From assembly GCA_041568735.1 (NCBI GenBank), contig JBFFZG010000185.1, forward strand, positions 1 to 9,922: a DNA stretch of 9,922 nucleotides. Direction: 5' to 3'. How positions within the stretch are numbered: the stretch's first letter is position 1; each line of letters begins with the position of its first letter. The notes below the pieces were generated by a model. That model was not told the DNA's origin. It saw only the letters and a list, made by a program, of their open reading frames with translations, and searched no databases. The DNA comes from WTJY01 sp041568735. Lineage in GTDB: Bacteria > Chloroflexota > Anaerolineae > Promineifilales > Promineifilaceae. Position numbers and translations under genes: made by a program. Of this stretch, positions 6,887 through 9,922 are shown piece after piece.

Positions 6887-8068
6887 TTAATCGGCCGGAG
6901 CCGCCGCCACGGGAACCGTCTCACAGCGAAATTCCCGGATCGCCCCGACGACGGTAGCCAGCTCCGTCTCGGTGATCTCGTTGTAAAACGGCAGGCGCAG
7001 CAGCCGGTCGCTGATGTCCTCCGTGACCGGACAATCGCCCGGACGGCCGCCAAACTTGTGCCCCATATCCGAAAGATGGAGCGGCAAATAGTGGAAAACA
7101 CTCAGGATCCCTTTCGCCTTGAGATGGGCGATCAGCGCCTGGCGATCGTCGAGGGAGGGCAGCAGAATATAAAACATGTGGTAGGACTGCTCGCACTCGT
7201 CCGGCACGATCGGCAGCCTGACGCCCTGAGCCGCCGCCCATTCGGGCAGATGGGAGGCGTAATATTCCCAGATCAGCTGCCGCTTCCGCTGCACACTCTC
7301 CCGCTCTTCAAGCTGGGCGAATAAAAACGCCGCCAGCAGATCGGAAGGGAGGTAGCTGGAGCCGATGTCGACCCAGCTGTATTTATCGATCTGGCCGCGG
7401 AAAAAGCGGCTCCGATTGGTCCCTTTCTCGCGGATGATCTCGGCCCGCTCGACGTAGCGCGGGTCATTGATGAGCAGCGCCCCTCCTTCGCCGCAGATGA
7501 AATTCTTGGTTTCGTGGAAGCTCTGGGTGGCAAAAGCGCCGAAAGTGCCCAGATACTGTCCCCGGTAGCGGCCGAAAAGCCCGTGGGCGTTGTCTTCGAC
7601 AATGGGGATTTCATAGCGGGCGGCGATTTCGCCAATAGAGGCCATGTCGCAGCCGACGCCGGCGTAGTGCACCGGCAGAATCGCCCGGGTGCGCGGCGTG
7701 ATCAGCCGCTCCAGCTGCTGTTCATCCATGTTCAGCGTATCCGGCCGGATATCGCAGAAAACCGGTTTGGCCCCGTGCAGAACGAAGGCATTGGCGGTCG
7801 TGACGAACGTGAACGACGGCACGATCACCTCGTCACCCGGCTGCAGATCGAGCAGAATGGCCGCCATTTCCAGGGCGTGGGTGCATGAGGTGGTCAGGAG
7901 GACCTTGGGCACGCCGAGCGCCTCTTCGAGCAGGCGGTGGCACTTCCTGGTAAAGCCGCCGTCCCCGGCCGAATAGCCGTTGTGAATCGCCTGCGAAATA
8001 TAATAAAGCTCCCGGCCGACGATGGTGGGGCGGTTAAACGGGATGGCATAATCGTGAGGTTGCGTCAT
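6887..8068 (-). CDS. wecE: WecE-like PLP-dependent aminotransferase (dTDP-4-amino-4,6-dideoxygalactose transaminase)
   Basis: This 393-residue DegT/DnrJ/EryC1/StrS-fold enzyme resembles E. coli WecE (RffA) over its whole length. That enzyme transfers an amino group from glutamate to dTDP-4-keto-6-deoxyglucose, giving dTDP-Fuc4N in the cytoplasm. Visible matches include GDGGFTRKC (35-43), PGDEVIVPSFTFV (77-89), the PLP-contact VEDNAHG (157-163), SFHETKN (183-189) with Lys188 as the Schiff-base lysine, IIREKGTNRS (211-220), DIGSSYLPSDL (234-244) and HMFYILL (297-303). The N-terminus is seven residues longer than MIPFN of E. coli WecE. The ATG at 8068 follows AAGGA (8075-8079) with 6-nt spacing. 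The WbqC-family gene lies 42 bp upstream. No RmlA, RmlB or WecD-like genes are in the window, so the donor must come from elsewhere. A related Qui4N or Per transaminase is possible but less likely. Confidence 0.9.
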   Translation of the reverse strand: MTQPHDYAIPFNRPTIVGRELYYISQAIHNGYSAGDGGFTRKCHRLLEEALGVPKVLLTTSCTHALEMAAILLDLQPGDEVIVPSFTFVTTANAFVLHGAKPVFCDIRPDTLNMDEQQLERLITPRTRAILPVHYAGVGCDMASIGEIAARYEIPIVEDNAHGLFGRYRGQYLGTFGAFATQSFHETKNFICGEGGALLINDPRYVERAEIIREKGTNRSRFFRGQIDKYSWVDIGSSYLPSDLLAAFLFAQLEERESVQRKRQLIWEYYASHLPEWAAAQGVRLPIVPDECEQSYHMFYILLPSLDDRQALIAHLKAKGILSVFHYLPLHLSDMGHKFGGRPGDCPVTEDISDRLLRLPFYNEITETELATVVGAIREFRCETVPVAAAPAD

Positions 8069-8110
8069 ATTGGATCCTTTCCTGCGATGAACTTTCGATA
8101 AATCCCGGCT

Positions 8111-8863
8111 TCAGCCTTGGGCCGGGGCTTCTATTACACTCCTGGTGGATTCGACCGGGGGCGCTGTCCCTTTCCGGGAACGCCACCCCCAGATATATTT
8201 CCCGGCCTCATCGCCACAGTTGAACAGCAGGTCCAGAATGGAAACCTGGTGGCAGAAAGGCGGGTACCGCTGGTCATATTCCGGGTACCCCGTGTAATCT
8301 TTGTAAACCACTTCGATCCCGGCCTGTCGAAAGGCCGCTTCGTCGAGATACGACCGGGCGGCCGGCCCGGAAAAATAAACATCGGCGCCGGCCTGCGATA
8401 CCAGATCGAGCAGGCGCTCGCTTTTTTGCCCCTTGAGATCGTATTCTCTTGAGTCCGCAAATTTCGTTTTGATGCCCAGGAATTCCTGGGCAATCGTCCG
8501 AATCAGAAAATGGTTTAATTTTGAGAGATGCTTCCATGACTGATCGAGATAGACATACTCCAGGAAAGATTTATACCGATTGTAATACGGCGTCTTTCGG
8601 TAATACATCTCTATTTTCCGAAAATGGTCGCGGCGCCAGGTGCCGCCAGGCAGCTCAACTTCATGGATCAGCCGATTCGACTGGGATCCGGTCGGAATAG
8701 TCATCCACCGTGGACCCTGGTCGGTTTTGATCTTGTTCCGATTGCGCCAATCGTTCTTGGTGTATTGAATATCGTCGTAGAAGATAAAAAGGTCGACATC
8801 GTGAATAATGTCAAAATAACCTTTCCAGGGAATGTAATTGGATTGGATAACGGCTGCTTTCAT
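8111..8863 (-). CDS. WbqC-family protein
   Basis: This soluble 250-residue protein belongs to the WbqC family, which is common in O-antigen and capsule loci. Family hallmarks are AVIQSNYIPWKGYFD (4-18), FIFYDDIQYTKNDWRNRNKI (26-45), YFSGPAARSYLD (163-174) and CHQVSILDLLFNCG (204-217), with conserved His205. There is no signal peptide or transmembrane segment, and length is normal for the family. The biochemical activity is not established to my knowledge. Its place directly beside a 4-amino-4,6-dideoxyhexose aminotransferase suggests a role in modifying that amino sugar, which is inference. The ATG at 8863 follows AAGGA (8868-8872) at only 4 nt. The last ~25 residues, after YIWGWRSR, look unstructured. 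Confidence 0.9.
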   Translation of the reverse strand: MKAAVIQSNYIPWKGYFDIIHDVDLFIFYDDIQYTKNDWRNRNKIKTDQGPRWMTIPTGSQSNRLIHEVELPGGTWRRDHFRKIEMYYRKTPYYNRYKSFLEYVYLDQSWKHLSKLNHFLIRTIAQEFLGIKTKFADSREYDLKGQKSERLLDLVSQAGADVYFSGPAARSYLDEAAFRQAGIEVVYKDYTGYPEYDQRYPPFCHQVSILDLLFNCGDEAGKYIWGWRSRKGTAPPVESTRSVIEAPAQG

Positions 8864-8999
8864 TACTTCCTTCGGCTTTCCATTCCGGATTCATGAACTT
8901 TAAAAACTGCTACCTCCTGTGTCCCATTCGGACCGGCGACCCAGAAATGTCTCTGGCTTTGGTCGCGCTTTGTCAGCTGAGCCAGGCCAAAAATAAACA
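8864..8999 (-). other. 136-bp spacer upstream of the WbqC-family gene
   Basis: This is the largest gap in the minus-strand cluster. Read on the minus strand it holds a strong but apparently unused AGGAGGT (8912-8918) and a bulged hairpin in which GCGACC (8936-8941) pairs with GGTCGC (8961-8966), with an inner CAGA/TCTG stem. No U-run follows that hairpin, so it is not a typical terminator. A CTGACA at -35-like position lacks a good -10. The gap could hold a weak internal promoter or a processing site, but I cannot show either. Confidence 0.35.
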
Positions 9000-9922
9000 T
9001 CACTTCGCCCCCAGCAGGGAGCGAACCAGGATAGAAATCACGCCGCGGTTCATGAGCAGACGGGGCTGGTAGGCGATCGCCTGGACGGCGTCGAGCGGAA
9101 CGGCCCGGAACTGCTGGCGCCGGTTGTTTTCAAAAGCCCGGTTCACCAGGTAGGTGGCCTGGAACTCCCGGCCGGCCGGTGCGCCCCCAATTTTTTCGAG
9201 GAATGGGATGATCATCGAACGCGCCCGCTCGGCCGCCTCCCGGCCCATGGCTGCCTCGTAGTTGAGCAGCTCATAGGTCAGCTTGCCGATGATCGGCGCG
9301 TCGAGCACCAGCCCGAGAGAGGACGCGCGGCAGAGAAGCCGTTCTCCCTCGGCCTGTCGATTCCAGAGCAGGGCCTGGAACCCCTTCAGGAGGCTGCTCC
9401 GGGCCAGCGCCCACGACTTCTGACCGGCCGCTCCTGCCGCCTCCGGCGGCAGATGGGCAAAAAAGGCGTCGAGCAGAGCTTCGTGGTCCCGCGTGTGATC
9501 CTGCACACTGAAATCGGCCAGTTCGACGACCAGCTCGCAGGGATGGCCGTCGAGCAGGGCCGGTTTCTGGCGAATTGCTTCGCACAGGAAGGTGCGGGCG
9601 GTTTCGTATTCCTCCTGGACGACGGCGAAATACGCCCAGATCAGGTAGGAATTTTTAAAGGCCTCGCTGCGCAGTGCCCGAACTTCAGCCGGGCAGCGGG
9701 GATCGCTCAGGATGATCTCCTGGCAGGCTCGCTCCGACCGGCAGCGGAGCGGCAGGTTGCTCAGCATGCGCTGCGCATGGTAGCTGCGGTAGTTGAGCGG
9801 CCGGTTGACATTGGCGAATTTGCAGCCGGCCAGGAACATGCGGCCGAAGTTCACGATTTCGCCCCCGTTGACGATGACCTCCGGCCCCCCGTCGACAGAG
9901 TACTCATCCCAGATATCCTCCC
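9000..9922 (-). CDS. Partial glycosyltransferase-like protein (C-terminal part), continuing past the right edge
   Basis: The frame is open from the TGA at 9000-9002 to the right edge without a stop, so the N-terminus lies outside the window. A GTG at 9854 could be mistaken for the start. The 22 codons before it read on as EDIWDEYSVDGGPEVIVNGG, and the next residues continue EIVNFGRMF. The segment LAGCKFANVNRPLNYRSYHAQRMLS resembles the end of a family 2 GT domain, where a VDRPLxxYRxH motif normally follows the catalytic-acid region. A helix-rich region follows with TPR-like units, for example AFKNSYLIWAYFAV. The end, QPRLLMNRGVISILVRSLLG, matches NPRLLGQRQFQVTWLKGLLG in the glycosyltransferase at 101-1369. 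The catalytic motifs lie outside the window, so the family call rests on the C-terminal resemblance. It is probably upstream in the same cluster as the WbqC-family gene. Confidence 0.65.
   Translation of the reverse strand, partial: EDIWDEYSVDGGPEVIVNGGEIVNFGRMFLAGCKFANVNRPLNYRSYHAQRMLSNLPLRCRSERACQEIILSDPRCPAEVRALRSEAFKNSYLIWAYFAVVQEEYETARTFLCEAIRQKPALLDGHPCELVVELADFSVQDHTRDHEALLDAFFAHLPPEAAGAAGQKSWALARSSLLKGFQALLWNRQAEGERLLCRASSLGLVLDAPIIGKLTYELLNYEAAMGREAAERARSMIIPFLEKIGGAPAGREFQATYLVNRAFENNRRQQFRAVPLDAVQAIAYQPRLLMNRGVISILVRSLLGAK

Noticed and set aside
8936..8966. Hairpin after the partial glycosyltransferase-like gene as a terminator
   Set aside because: The stem is bulged and no U-run follows on the minus strand, so transcription probably continues into the WbqC-family gene.
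1..9922. Frequent GGCCGG/CCGGCC words as a dispersed repeat family, or CRISPR and tRNA signals
   Set aside because: The words lie mostly inside coding sequence and fit GC-rich codon use (Ala, Gly, Pro, Arg). I saw no regularly spaced repeats and no tRNA or rRNA signatures.

Overview
The window is GC-rich bacterial DNA (roughly 60% by eye) carrying part of a surface-polysaccharide (O-antigen, capsule or exopolysaccharide type) biosynthesis region. The best lineage clue is the secreted beta-helix protein at 1743-3584. It has a signal peptide, a right-handed beta-helix, an Ig-like domain and the C-terminal end KKYYMPMVNR. That end resembles the '(V/Y)YLPLVxR' ends I associate with secreted proteins of Chloroflexota, especially Anaerolineae. 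The lineage call is therefore an inference, not a demonstration.

Layout, left to right. 1-100 is intergenic and holds a 14/15-bp inverted repeat. 101-1369 (minus) is a complete family 2 glycosyltransferase with a long helical C-terminal extension. 1370-1742 is a divergent intergenic region with a perfect TATAAT box. 1743-3584 (plus) is the secreted beta-helix protein, closed by a clear intrinsic terminator at 3635-3664. From 3699 to the right edge everything is on the minus strand. In transcription order these are a partial glycosyltransferase-like gene running off the right edge (9922-9000), a WbqC-family protein (8863-8111), a WecE-like dTDP-4-keto-6-deoxy-sugar aminotransferase (8068-6887), an AsnB-like glutamine-dependent amidotransferase (6835-4760) and a GT4-type glycosyltransferase starting at TTG (4712-3699). 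The last four are separated by only 42-51 bp and are probably co-transcribed. A 136-bp gap separates them from the partial gene.

How they may work together. The WecE-like enzyme would make a dTDP-4-amino-4,6-dideoxyhexose (Fuc4N type). The WbqC-family protein, of unproven activity, sits directly beside it and may modify that amino sugar. The AsnB-like protein would amidate a carboxyl group, perhaps a uronic acid. The glycosyltransferases would assemble the repeat unit. From memory, the same three ingredients (a 4-amino-4,6-dideoxy-sugar aminotransferase, WbqC and an AsnB-like amidotransferase) occur together in the E. coli O121 / Shigella dysenteriae 7 O-antigen locus. The beta-helix gene has its own candidate promoter and terminator and runs against the operon, so it looks like an independent unit, perhaps acting on the extracellular glycan.

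I saw no RNA genes, CRISPR array, transposase or phage genes. Three start sites need care: 1743 is preferred over earlier in-frame starts for the beta-helix gene, the GT4 gene starts with TTG, and the GTG at 9854 is not a real start because the frame stays open to the window edge.
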